Assembly (NCBI GenBank): GCA_963682025.1
Contig: OY821518.1
Coordinates: 125,884,800 to 125,948,799, forward strand
Length of the DNA stretch: 64,000 nt
DNA from: Cordilura impudica
Lineage: Eukaryota; Arthropoda; Insecta; Diptera; Scathophagidae
Reading direction: 5' to 3'
The notes under the pieces are model-generated. The model saw only the letters and a list, made by a program, of their open reading frames with translations, made no database searches and had not been told where the DNA came from. A program made the position numbers and the translations under genes. This document shows, piece by piece, positions 11,466 to 22,185 of this stretch; position 1 is the stretch's first letter, and every line of letters begins with the position of its first letter.

Positions 11466-11689
11466 TTAACCTCAAATCTTAACAGAAGTTAACAAAATTT
11501 ATAGAATAACAAGAAATAAGCAAAACCTTTATATTTTTTAGGGAGCATCAATGTCAAACCGAACAGCAGTTGGAGTTCTTTCTCATCTCCCATTTTAATG
11601 AAACTCACCATAATAAACAATGGTTTGCTATGAAACCGTTTCAGTTTCCAAAACTTGCAATATACAATTTTAGTGTTTGTTTTAATATA

Positions 11690-12380
11690 AAAAAATTACC
11701 TTTAAATTGGTATACATCTGAATCGTACTACGAAATTCGACTGGTTGTTTTTCCTGCGGCTTCGGTCCACCAATATCATAATCAAGCAAGTCTAAAATAT
11801 CACGATCAAAATTCCATTGCTCTTCAGCTTCATATATTTTAAGCTCTGTTTGCTTCTTTTTTCTATCGTTGGCCCACAAGTTTAATGATAAAATACTATC
11901 CTTTTTTCTTATTTCCCATTCATTTTGTCTAATTTTTACAATTTCTTCATCACTACGGAATTCGTGTGGCTTCATCATGTTAACTGATTTTGCAAGCATT
12001 TTCAATTTCTTTTTGTCGGTCCAATTTTGATAACGCCCTTTATCTTCGAAAGCCAAACGATATTCATTTACTGGGTTCCACCTCCACATATCCACACGGC
12101 ATTTATGTTTTAAACACAATTCTATTTGTTCTTTTTTTGTTATTACTTTCTCTAAATCCTCTTTTGTGGGTTTCTAATTAAAATGGAGAGGACAAGATAA
12201 TTTGAAATGAAATTATGGCTATCCTTAAATCTTCAAAAAATAAAAAAAAGTTGTAAACACTTTACTTACTAATAAGTTTTGCATATAATTTAAAAGATCA
12301 ATGTTTTCATCGTTTTCTGTTATTGTCTCTAACATATCAAATATTCTATTTTGAATTTTTTTTGTTAGTTTAATATTTTA
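11690..12380 (-). CDS. unknown gene fragment, copy 2, two exons visible
   Basis: Exon A (~12,380-12,270) reads LTKKIQNRIFDMLETITEND, then ENIDLLNYMQNLL. It ends at a GTAAGT donor in phase 0. Exon B starts at ~12,173 after TTAATTAG and reads KPTKEDLEKVITKKEQIELC, then WRWNPVNEYRLAFEDKGRYQ, and stays very similar to copy 1 down to the acidic LLDYDIGGPKP segment. It then diverges near 11,710, where a possible GT donor occurs. The shared intron position shows that the pair arose by DNA duplication, not retroposition. The family is unknown, and whether this is the working copy cannot be decided. Confidence 0.5.
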
Positions 12381-12383
12381 CAC

Positions 12384-12700
12384 CACTTGTTCGATTTTCT
12401 GCACAATGCTGCTATTAGTATTGAAAGTGCTGCCAAAGTTATTTAAATAAATTAAACATTAAGCTACACGCAAAAAAATTGTTTTACGTGGTACAGATTT
12501 TATTTTTGGAAAAAACGTTAAATATCAACAAAAAGGAACAAGTCTAGTTTACGGACACAAGCCAATTTTCTTATGGTGGAGTATGGATTTTTCATGTGAC
12601 TTGTGAATTTAAACTTCGCGGATTTACTGAATTAGGAAAATTTTTTTTTCAGGTTGGGATAACATCAGCTTAAAACATCAGCGCAAATTATGTCAATATC
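12384..12700. other. AT-rich spacer before the pogo-like element
   Basis: No feature is recognised apart from possible 5' sequence of the preceding minus-strand gene copy. Confidence 0.35.
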
Positions 12701-15700
12701 GGGTAAATGTTCTGGTTTTCGTCCACCTTCCAGTAGTCGGCCACTTTCATGTTTCGACTTGAATAATAAGAAATAAACATAAAAACGTGTGAATCCCGGT
12801 ATTAGAAAACCTTTATAAAATGTTATTGTAGCGTTAGAAAAATTTTCCCATGTGTACATGTGTTAGTAAGTTCACAAATTGAGTCTCAGTTGGTCGTCAT
12901 TTGCCAAAGAAGTAAAATCGCGATTTTTACTAAAATTTTATTAGTGGTACGAGATTTTTATTTGGTAAGTAAAAGTTTCTTATTAAATTGATTTGCATAT
13001 AGTGTTTTTTTTTTTTTTTAGATTGGAAGCATTAGTTTTAACTATAATTTTTAAAGATTAAAAGTTAATTTTTTTAAATTTTATTAGTAAAAATTGGCTT
13101 GGCCACAGTCTAGTACAGAGTTTTGCCTTAAATTTAGTTTTCGGCCGATGGTGGCCGACTACTGAAAAAACATAAAATGTTGAATATTGGCTTGAAATTT
13201 CCTAGGAACATTCTTCCAAGCATATCTTATCGAAAAAAAAAAATCTCTCGATTACTCCCAAAATTTCAGTTTCCGGCATAGGTAAAATGAAACTTATTTC
13301 AACTGGCCGACTTCTAATTTTTTTCGTTTCAATAGTCGGCTGCCTATTTTTGAGATTAATATATACACCATTTACCTTTAATTAATTAAAAAAATTAATA
13401 AATATTATTATTTTATGCATTACTTTTAGTAATGTCAGTAATACAAAAACGACAAATTCATCAATCTGACCATAAATCAATGGAAAAGGTTTTGGAGAAA
13501 ATAAGAAGTTCGAATTTAAGTATAAGAAAAGCTTCAAAAAAATATAGTGTTCCCAGAGCTACACTACAAGATAGATTAAAGGGTGAGATACCAAGTTTTC
13601 CTGGAAAAATGGGGCCTTCTTCAATTTTATCAAAGCCAGAAGAGAAAAAAATAGTTGAGTGATGCAAAAATATGGCCAAATGTGGATTTCCCTTAAAGCC
13701 TCACGATCTCTTAAACAGTTCAAAAAATTATAAAAGATGACAAGAGAAAAAATCCGTTTAAAGATGATAGGCCAGGTCGAACGTGGTACAATTCGTTTTT
13801 AAAAAGAAACCCTAAGTTGGTGCATAGGACGACCTTAGTAAATGACGGGCAATGATAACGAAAGAGTTCCTTCATTCGTGGTTCAAAGAACTTGAAACCT
13901 ATTTAAAAACAAACAACTTTGAAGACATTTTATTAGATCCTTCGCGAATCTTTATCCGAAAGGATACAGAAATGTGTATCAGGTAAACGCTGGAAACGAA
14001 AAGGAGACCATAATTGTCCTGCTAATATTTTCTGCAGCTGGAGATGTAATACCACCAATGGTTGTATATCCATATGTTGGGCCACCTCTAGAGATTGTTG
14101 AAAGTATGAATCCAGAATGGGTTCTAGGTAATTAAAAAAACTTTAAATATTAATTATAGCTATTAGATATATTATAGAAATATTTATGTTTTCGTATAGG
14201 ACTTTCGGAAAGTGGTTGGATGCGAGCAGATACATTTTTTTAATATATCGCTAATCATGTTCATACTTGGTTAACTAAAATGAATGTTGTCAGACCAGTA
14301 ATTATATTTTTAGATGGACATAAATCTCATCTCACAATGGAGCTTAGTGATTTTTGCTCTAATAATGGAATTATTTTATATGCACTTCCACCTAACACAA
14401 CCCACATTATGCAGCCAGCAGATGTTAGTGTCTTCAAACCGCTTAAAACCAATTGGAAAAAAACAGTAAGAGATTGGCAAAATGAGAACATTAATTGTTC
14501 TCTTTTAAAGAAAAACTTTTGTCCTTTATTGGAAAAAACTCTAAAGCAAACATCGCTTCCAGAAGCGATTAAGAACGGCTTTAAAAAATGTGGTCTTTAT
14601 CCTTTCGATATTAATGCTTTAGATTTTGATCAGTGCATTCAAAATACAATTGAGAATTTGAATCCAAACGTACTGACAGAGTCTTTTCACAAGAAGGCAT
14701 TCACAAGTTGAGATTGACCGATTTGCCATAGCAAAGGGGGTAATTGACGAATTAAAACTGAATTTGAATAACAAGGGTATTGACACTGATTTGATTATTA
14801 ACGAGCTATTGATAGCAGAGCAAAATGAAAAGATAATTGCAGAAAATATGGAAATACTACTTGAAGAGAATGAAGTTGGAATTGCTTTTTCTGAACCTTT
14901 AAATTGAGTTTTTTTAATTGCTGATGGTAATAATCAAGATAGTATTTCACTTCCTGATTTGAACATTCCAATTGGTACTTTTGATTTGAATGATGAAGGC
15001 AACCTAGTCCAATGTCAATCTCCAGCTATTTCAACAATATCTCTGCATTCTACCGTTAATGAAGCTGTCAAAATTTTAATGCCAAAGGAAGCAATTGCTA
15101 GCACTTCAAAAATTAATACTTATTTTCGCAGACTTTCCAATGTATCCACAGAGTCACAGTTATCTTTTTCGAGCAGAGCTCAATTACAATTAACAAGCCA
15201 AAGTATTTCACCTTCTTTACGGAAACACATTCATTATCCTAAGCCAATTAGTTTTAATGGCAAACGTAAAAAAACAAAATATACCTAGTGCGGGTTGGAG
15301 GCAAATATTCGACGAAAAACAAAAGAAAAAAAATTTGATACAAGAAAATATTGAAAAAAGAAAGAAATTACGAATTATGAAAAGAAAAAGATAAACTATT
15401 GCAGCAAAAGAATAAAAGATTGAGAAAATCGAAAATTATTCCAAAAAAAGTAGAAAAACAAATATGCTCTAACTGTTCTGAGGAGCTAACGAGTGATGTA
15501 GAAGATGATGACTTAAAAAATATAGGCTGTGATGAATGTCCCAATTGGTATCATTTAAAATGTACAAATTTAAATACTATGGCTTACGAAGAAGCCGCAA
15601 TACAGGATTTCAATAGTTGCAAATTGCAACAATAATTTAAGCCTGTGTTCAAAAATTTTTAAAAAATGCCAAAAACTGAATTAATTTTATGTTCCTTAAA

Positions 15701-16068
15701 TATTTTAAATTTCCATTGAATATTTTTAATTTATTTTTTGTATTATTTTTGTAATTAAATAAACGAAAACTTAAAAATCTTTTATTTTTGTTATTAATTT
15801 CATATTTTTTGATGACCCAACACGGTGGCTGAAAACTAAAAATTTAATGGCCGAATTATAATTTTTTGTGGCCGAATACTAAATATATCTAGGTGTTATA
15901 AATAAACTATTAATTCCTGAAATACGGTTGTGACTGAAAGAAATAATTTATTGTAATCGAAGCCAAATTTAATTATACACATATTAAAATTTGTGACTTC
16001 CAAAATTATTTATCAAAGAAAGAAAATTGTGTTTTTCTTAATTGGCCGAAAACCGGTACTTTTACCCT
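12701..16068 (+). mobile_element. decayed pogo/Tigger-like element (approximate bounds)
   Basis: The bounds come from a weak inverted pair: GGGTAAATGTTCTGGTTTTC at 12,701, and, read inward from 16,068, GGGTAAAAGTACCGGTTTTC. GGCCGA/GTCGGC motifs cluster inside both ends (12,735, 13,142, 13,305 and 15,838, 15,864, 15,883, 16,044), as expected for subterminal transposase sites. The interior encodes a psq-HTH, DDE and PHD-finger transposase in pieces. The exact target duplication is not clear. Confidence 0.5.
13432..15635 (+). pseudogene. pogo/Tigger-like transposase with C-terminal PHD finger, disrupted
   Basis: The N-terminal 13,432-13,662 piece is a pipsqueak-type helix-turn-helix (LSIRKASKKYSVPRATLQDR). 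A degraded middle (13,900-14,130) contains VNAGNEKETI and PPMVVYPY. An apparent intron runs from the GTAATT at ~14,128 to a TTTCGTATAG acceptor at 14,200. It is followed by LSESGWMRADTFF and the DDE_1 core (IIFLDGHKSHLTMELSDFCS; LPPNTTHIMQPADVSVFKPL). The end (15,399-15,635) has CSNC...GCDECPNWYHLKC, a PHD-type zinc finger seen on some pogo-like proteins. Several frameshifts and stops occur, and the first catalytic Asp region (normally NADET-like) is not preserved. It is inactive. Confidence 0.75.
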
Positions 16069-16261
16069 CTTCATTTTTTCAACAGTATTGTTGCTCGTTT
16101 TTGTAAACAACTAAAAGTGGTAAATGAAATTTTTGCTTCAACAGCGCTAAGGAAGTTGCAGAAGGTCTTTTTGGTGACCAGGCTATGCGATAAAAAATGT
16201 TTACAAGTCGTAGAAATACACGCAAGTCTCATTAATGCGTTTTGAAAATCAACGATTTGTA

Positions 16262-16436
16262 TATGCTCCCCATCACTGAGCAGAGTGTATATATAGGTTT
16301 GTCATTCCATTTGTAACGCATCGAAAAATGCATTTGCGACCCCATAAATTATATATATTATCGATCCTTATAACAACTCGAGTCGATATAGCGATGTCCG
16401 TCTGTCTGTTGAAATCACGCTCATTCACAAAATAAA
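16262..16436 (+). repeat. DINE-1/Helentron-like fragment, subfamily 2
   Basis: CACTGAGCAGAGTGTATATATAG, AGGTTTGTCATTCCATTTGT, CGACCCCATAAATTATATAT and GAGTCGATATAGCGATGTCC followed by GTCTGTCTGTTGAAATCACG form the typical block of this widespread fly repeat. It ends where the mariner fossil begins. Confidence 0.6.
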
Positions 16437-16439
16437 TAG

Positions 16440-16968
16440 TTCGACGAAGGTAGAAGAAGTGTTAAAGACAAAGAGCGCCCGGAAGAGAAAAACATCAACT
16501 GATGAATAACACACCAAGGAAATCATAGATTTGGTGCTGACCAATAGCCGATTAACAGTTAGAAATCTTGCTCAAACTGTTAACATTAGATAATTTTGGC
16601 CTCAAACGCGTCAACTCTAGATTGTTTTGTAAGAGAGTGTCATATTAATATCTCTTAAATAATGCTTGGCACTTGCATCTATGCCAACGACTTCAAACCA
16701 TGACCATTCAAGCCAATATCGTGGAAAAGTTCAAGAAAGATTTAAAAGATTACGTCAAACCCGTTCGAAAATCAGGGCCATGTTAATAGTTTTCTTCGAT
16801 TATCGTGGCATTATTAATTTCTTGCGCCGAGTCAAACAATTTTGGGCAGACAACTCTTGCTTTCTACACCACGATAGTTCACCGTATCACACTGCATTGA
16901 ATCTTCCAGATAATAAGGGGGTTACTTTGAAGGCGGTGGAATTGGAATTGATTTGGAAGAATAAATAA
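16440..16968 (+). pseudogene. mariner transposase fossil
   Basis: Two remnants of a mariner D,D34D transposase survive. The N-terminal part reads FDEGRRSVKDKERPGRKKTS. A central part around 16,740-16,900 reads RSKIRAMLIVFFDYRGI and then WADNSCFLHHDSSPYHTALN. The second catalytic Asp is kept in HHDSSPYH, but the region with the third Asp is missing. Internal deletions and stops make it inactive. Terminal repeats were not found. Confidence 0.7.
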
Positions 16969-17688
16969 TGTTTTTCAGTTTATAACAAAAGTCACCTATT
17001 TGAACACCAAACTGTTACCAAAGCGTATCTGTAACTTTAAATTAATAAAAGAAAGGTCACGAATTTTTACACATGTATTTTAGAAAGTACTTAATTTTTT
17101 CCATATTGCTTAAAACACCACCTCGAGTTTCATTTGAGTCAGCATTCATATGAGACCAAAAGGTAATATTTTTGTAAGGCATTCGGGCTTGGAATACCCA
17201 AAGTCACAGTAAGGAATCATAGTTTGCAGTGTTTGAGAGATTAAAAATTATGCGATATTTCCGAAAAAAATTAGTTTTGCCTAAAAATCTTGTCATTTTA
17301 GTTATGCTTTATATTATCTAGGAAAATGGTAGATTGACAGAGATTTATTTGGAAAAATATTAAACGTATTTAATAGGATATATATTTTAAATGCTAAGTC
17401 TCTAATCTGGGAGCTTTTCTAAAAAAATATATCATGAATTCATCAAAACATGATAAATTGGAAATTTCTCTACAAGATCAAATTTAGAGTTATGCTTACA
17501 TATTAAGAAAAATTTAATAATTTTTATTTTTATTAAAATCTACAGTTAATTTTATATTAATAACTACTTACATTTTTAAGAAAAGGTTTGTTTTATTATT
17601 TTTCTTTTATATTGGGTTTTTCGTATTTATTTCGATATAAAGTTAAAAAAGTGTGGCAATACCTGCTTAAGTTAATATGACACGTGGA
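16969..17688. other. AT-rich spacer, nothing recognised
   Basis: The sequence between the mariner fossil and the hAT target site shows no coding frame, repeat or terminus that could be assigned. Confidence 0.4.
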
Positions 17689-18199
17689 GTATAACCCAGT
17701 GTTGCCAGTTTAGTGGATTTTCCCTCTAGATTTAGGGGTTTTTTTCATTTGGGGGAAATTTTAGGGGGTGAAATTAGTTGGGGGAAAATTTAGGGGGCGA
17801 AAAAATATATATTGGGAATTTTTGGGGTATTTTTGAACAGTTGTTTTTTAGAAAAATATCTTCTTGGTCCATATAACAACAATAAATACACACTATAAAC
17901 AGCTTTAAGCTTTAGATCTGTTCATATTTTTTGTCAAATACAATAAGTGTTACCACATTGTTATAAATAATAATGGCTTGTCTGATGGATAATTGTAGGT
18001 ACCATTACAGGTGATTGGGGAGGAATGATCACTTGTTGGCTGTACCATGAACTATATCATATTAAATGCAGAAAAATTGGAGTGAATTTTTTCAATGATA
18101 CACAAATGGAATTCAAAGATATCCAGGAAAAGGTAACTAAATTACTATCTCTAGTCATGACAAACTATTTGATGATTATAAATCATTAGATAATTTAAA

Positions 18200-18680
18200 A
18201 TCTCCACTTTAAGCTTCACGAAAACGTCGTAAATCGTCACGAAATACTAATAAAAAAAATCTGCTAATCTCAATGCTATTACTTCGAGTTCATCAACAGT
18301 AACTTCTGATGCCTCAATAATTAATTGTAATGTTTATTCGCCGTTGGGCTTTGCTGATGTGCATTAAAACAACCTTTTCCTGCTACAAATACTTGTCCTG
18401 TAATAAATGCTGGTCAATGCGTTTCGCTGAAAGCTGTTGCTCCAAAAAAAAACTGTTTTTATCTCACGTTTAGCTATTGAAACTACTACTGCAGATGTTG
18501 ATGCCTATATTAAATCTAAGTTGGGCCCAAACGCAGAAATTTCGACAAATTTCGTTTTATCTCAACCAAGATCTCTCACATTCTTTAAAATTACTTTTTA
18601 TCATGATCTTTTTGACCCTATTATTAATACTAACTGTTGGCCTGGTTCGAGAATATAAATTCAGACAAAATTCTAACAAT
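18200..18680 (+). pseudogene. LINE ORF1-like fragment
   Basis: The reading KTVFISRLAIETTTADVDAY, then IKSKLGPNAEIS and LSQPRSLTFFKITFYHDLFD resembles the conserved block of ORF1/gag-like proteins of insect jockey-type LINEs, in which short PHD-like fingers precede such a domain. The frame is broken on both sides. It precedes the hAT N-terminal exon, so an alternative is that it is part of a composite hAT gene. The LINE reading is preferred but not certain. Confidence 0.4.
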
Positions 18681-19402
18681 ATTTTTTAGAGGTAATATAT
18701 ATTGGAGTAAAGTCAACGAAAATATAATCTAGTATTATTTAAATTTTAGATTGGCTACGGCCAGTTCAGGTAGACGCACATAGAGCATTCTGTAGTTACT
18801 GCAAAAGCATAATGTGGGTGCACAAAAAAGATCTTGTATTTTATTGGCGGCTATTTCCACTTAGGCGATGACAACTGTCGGGTTTGGGGTAGTTGGGGTT
18901 GTAAAGATGGTTCTAGCAGCTCCAAGAAAAGGCTATCATGTTGCACCTCAACAGTGCTAAAAAAGGGGTTAGTTAGTTTATAATTTTTTGCCAAATTGAG
19001 AAATTATAAAGGGGTTGTAGATGAGGAAGTTAGGGTTTAAGGTTTGAAATAAAAATAAAAGAGAGTTGAAATTAGTTCTAATTCAACAAGAGTATTTATT
19101 TGATAATTGATGCTCACCATTCGACTGATAAAATCCAAGTAAGTTTACAAAATTAATTTTGGCTTCAACAAGCACCGGTGCAACATAAAAACGAATGAAT
19201 TAAGCTAAATTTACTTCATTTTGAAATTTCTAAAGAGTTACTCAAATTTAACCAGTACAAATATTTTTTAGATATTGCAGTTCATTTATGTTATCGATAG
19301 AAAATATTTAATGTTAAGCAATCGATATTAAATTATGTAATACAAAAAAAAGAAAGTAATAATATTGTTCAAAGTAGTTTGGACATGGAGCCCTCCTTGC
19401 AG

Positions 19403-19933
19403 TTATGCAACAGTTGACTTCTGTTCTGATACGCAAAGCACATGTGCCAATGACCGAATAGCTTCATAGATGATTTTGGGGTCGGGAATCAATGCTGATG
19501 GTGGTTGTTGATGAATGGCACTTTGCTTTGGTTGAGGTTTGGCTCTTTGTTTTTGGCGCTTTCTGAGTTGCTGGGTAGTAACACCCTGTGATTGGTTGCG
19601 GTTATGGTTAACGGGATGCAGCAACGTATGATGGTACGAACTACATTTTCGACATGTGTCCCAAGATTGACATGCCCGTAGGTCATGGCTACGTGCCAAG
19701 CAGTTGACACAATAATGGTGAACATTAACCATGTGATTTCGCATGTTAGAGTTCATTTCCAGAAAGTTTTCACAAAGTCGTAGAGGGTGATACCGATGGC
19801 AAACCATGCACTTGTGGATGTCTGGATCCCGTCTACTTCTATTGCTGATGCTGTTTCGGCTGCGGTTGTTGCTGTTACGTGGTGCAGTCAATCTTCGGTT
19901 GTTCCTAGGAAAACAATAGTTCTGTTCCCCCAC
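19403..19933 (-). pseudogene. BEL/Pao gag, zinc-knuckle region
   Basis: The 176-residue frame contains the Pao-type knuckles CMVCHRYHPLRLCENFLEM, HHYCVNCLARSHDLRACQS and CRKCSSYHHTLLHP. A Gln/Arg-rich tail follows. In an intact element this would bind genomic RNA in virus-like particles. It ends at a stop instead of running on into protease and reverse transcriptase, so it is a fragment. Confidence 0.65.
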
Positions 19934-19973
19934 GATGTTGAAGCATGTTCAAGTATGTTGAACATTAGTCGAG

Positions 19974-20375
19974 TGCGTTCCACCAGAAAAATGTCAAGCT
20001 AAAGAGAGAGACATTTGCAGTTTCTCACGACAACTCACCATGCTTGAACTGCTTTTACTTTGCTAGAACAAATTTGTGTGAGTAAGATTCAACCATTTAC
20101 GAAAAGTGGAAGAAGCAGTTGCTTTGGTTTTTTGATTTTTGTCAAAAAGAATAAAATTTTGGTAAAAATAAATAAAATGGAAAAATTTGTTTTATATGAA
20201 AATTTATTGGAATCAAGCAGTGATTCAGAAGAAGAATTAATTATGAATCATGGTTTTTGCTTCAAGTCGTTCCACCAGAAAAATACAAAATGAGAGCGAA
20301 GAGCGTAAATATGAAATTACTCAATGCTTGAGCTTTGCTAGACTTTTAAAGGATATTGTTCTGGTGGAACAGACC
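19974..20375 (+). mobile_element. Harbinger-like non-autonomous element
   Basis: Inverted ends read GCGTTCCACCAGAAAAATG on the left and, inward from the right, CTGTTCCACCAGAACAAT. A short coding remnant, MEKFVLYENLLESSSDSEEE, resembles the N-terminus of PIF/Harbinger nucleases. The end motif GTTCCACCAGAAAAAT occurs again inside at 20,268, so two events may be stacked. It lies within BEL/Pao sequence. Confidence 0.5.
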
Positions 20376-20519
20376 TAATATATAGATTAGTGAATTATAA
20401 TTTATGGAGGGCAACTTTGGGAAAATTGTTAATTATTGGAATTGAGTAATAAAGTGTTAGAAAATATAGGAACTATAGATTTTTCAAGTGATCTTTCATC
20501 ATTTAAGAATGGGAGATAG

Positions 20520-22185
20520 CACAATTTTACTATGGTCAGGTTACTAGCCCAGACGATGTGCGTATTTCTGCAATGCGAGCGTTTTCATCAGCACCAGGAA
20601 AGGTTTTATCAATCCTACCTAAACGCCATTCGTGGGATGGTAACAAGTCGTCCATAACAATTACAAGGTCGCCAACTTGACAGTTTTGAGCAGAGTTTTT
20701 CCATTTATAGTGTTTATGTAGGGACTTCAGATACTCTTTCTTTCCATCGTATGGAGAACTGGTGATGGATAGCTTTCAACTTTTCCCATCGGTTTATGAC
20801 AGAGATATTCTAACAGGCCTGTTCGGGAAAAGCCATTAAAGGAGCACCTCTTAAAAAGTGTCCCGGGGTTAGTGCTGTCAAGTCAGATGGGTCCTCTGAT
20901 AGAGCGGATATTGGACGAGAATTGAGAACACCTTCAATTCGAGCTAATATGGTTGAAAATTCTTCGAAGTTGAATTTCTGAGCACCTGCTATTCGTTTGA
21001 AATGAAATTTGAAGCTCTTTACGGCAGCTTCGCATAAACCGCCAGGAGCGTGGGGTGGTATAAATCGCCATTCAGAGATTTAAGGGGACTTTTATTTGAC
21101 AGATTTTGAGAGGCTTGTAAACATTTGTATTCTTCGGGATAAAATGTTTCTTGAGCCAGAGTAATAAAGCGTATTTTTACAAATCTCATTTCTGCTTGTG
21201 TCAGGTTTATTGGCGTGTCATTTTGGGATTTTTGTGTTTCATTTTTCATGCAGTTCTTGTAAAATCTAAACATATAGCACACAACGCGTAAAGCTTTGCC
21301 ATAGGAAGAGAATCTACTTAGAATTTAATTGTTTTGAACTTCAGCGTGTAGAGCTTGGTTTTTTTTCTTAGAGATTTCTAATGGTTTCAAGGGATTTCTT
21401 TTTGGCCACTCTGTTAAGGGTTTAGCGAGCCATGATGGTCCATGCCACCAGAGAGAATTGTGTGCTAGACTTGCAACCTCGTATTCCAAGATCTGCAGGA
21501 TTATTGTGAGAGGGGACATGATGCCACTTTGCATCGGACACTAAGGTGTGAATTTTAGCTATTCTATTAGCGACATATGTTTCCCATGTCGAAGGGGGTT
21601 TTTAGAGCCACCCTAGTGTAATAGAAGAGTCAGTCCATAAATGAATCTCTTCAGCATTTAATTTTAAAGACGAAATGACATAATTAACGAGATTCGATAA
21701 GAGAACTGCACCATTTAGCTCTAGACGTGGTAGAGAAACTGTTTGGATGGGGGCAACTTAACTTTTTGCTACTAACAAATTAACGGAAGTATTATGGGAA
21801 CTATGTTGACACCGAATATAAACTGCGGCACAATATGCTGTTTTAGAAGCATCTGAGAAACCGTGCAATTGAATCTTGTTTGAGGGATTATATTGTATCC
21901 AGCGAGTGAATGAGATTTTTTCTACTTGAGAGAGATCTTGAACAAGCTCGTTTCCACTTTTGTAGAGATTCTTGTGGTACATCTTCATCCCATTCTAGGC
22001 TTTCTAGCCAGAGTTGTTGCATGAGTACTTTTGCCCTTATAACGATAGGTGTGAGCCATCCCGCAGGATCGAATAGCTGTGCCACTGATGACAGAATCTG
22101 ACGCTTAGTAATTTTTTCCGTTTGGTCAATCCATAGAAAGTAAGAGTATTGTTCAACGTAGTTTAGACAGATCTTATTATGCATA
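20520..22185 (-). pseudogene. BEL/Pao pol: RT end, RNase H and integrase, decayed
   Basis: From 22,185 downward the frame reads DQTEKITKRQILSSVAQLFD, then PAGWLTPIVIRAKVLMQQLW, the Pao-type LHGFSDASKTAYCAAVYIR, ELNGAVLLSNLVNYVIS and IHLWTDSS (RNase H region). The integrase zinc-binding and C-terminal part follow ([34 protein letters not shown]). Several frameshifts are present. The reverse-transcriptase palm with YVDD is absent, so the block begins in the middle of pol. Confidence 0.7.

Larger units (their letters stand above)
18846..22185 (-). mobile_element. BEL/Pao retrotransposon remnant inside the hAT element
   Basis: The block interrupts the hAT transposase between its zinc-finger exon and its core. 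It carries BEL/Pao pol sequence (22,185-20,520) and gag sequence (19,933-19,403), both on the minus strand. Read 5' to 3' on that strand, pol comes before gag, the reverse of a normal element. Clear long terminal repeats were not found. A Harbinger-like insertion occupies 19,974-20,375. Confidence 0.6.

Noticed and set aside
13461..13679. 72-codon minus-strand frame over the pogo N-terminus
   Set aside because: It is the complement of the recognisable psq helix-turn-helix on the plus strand.
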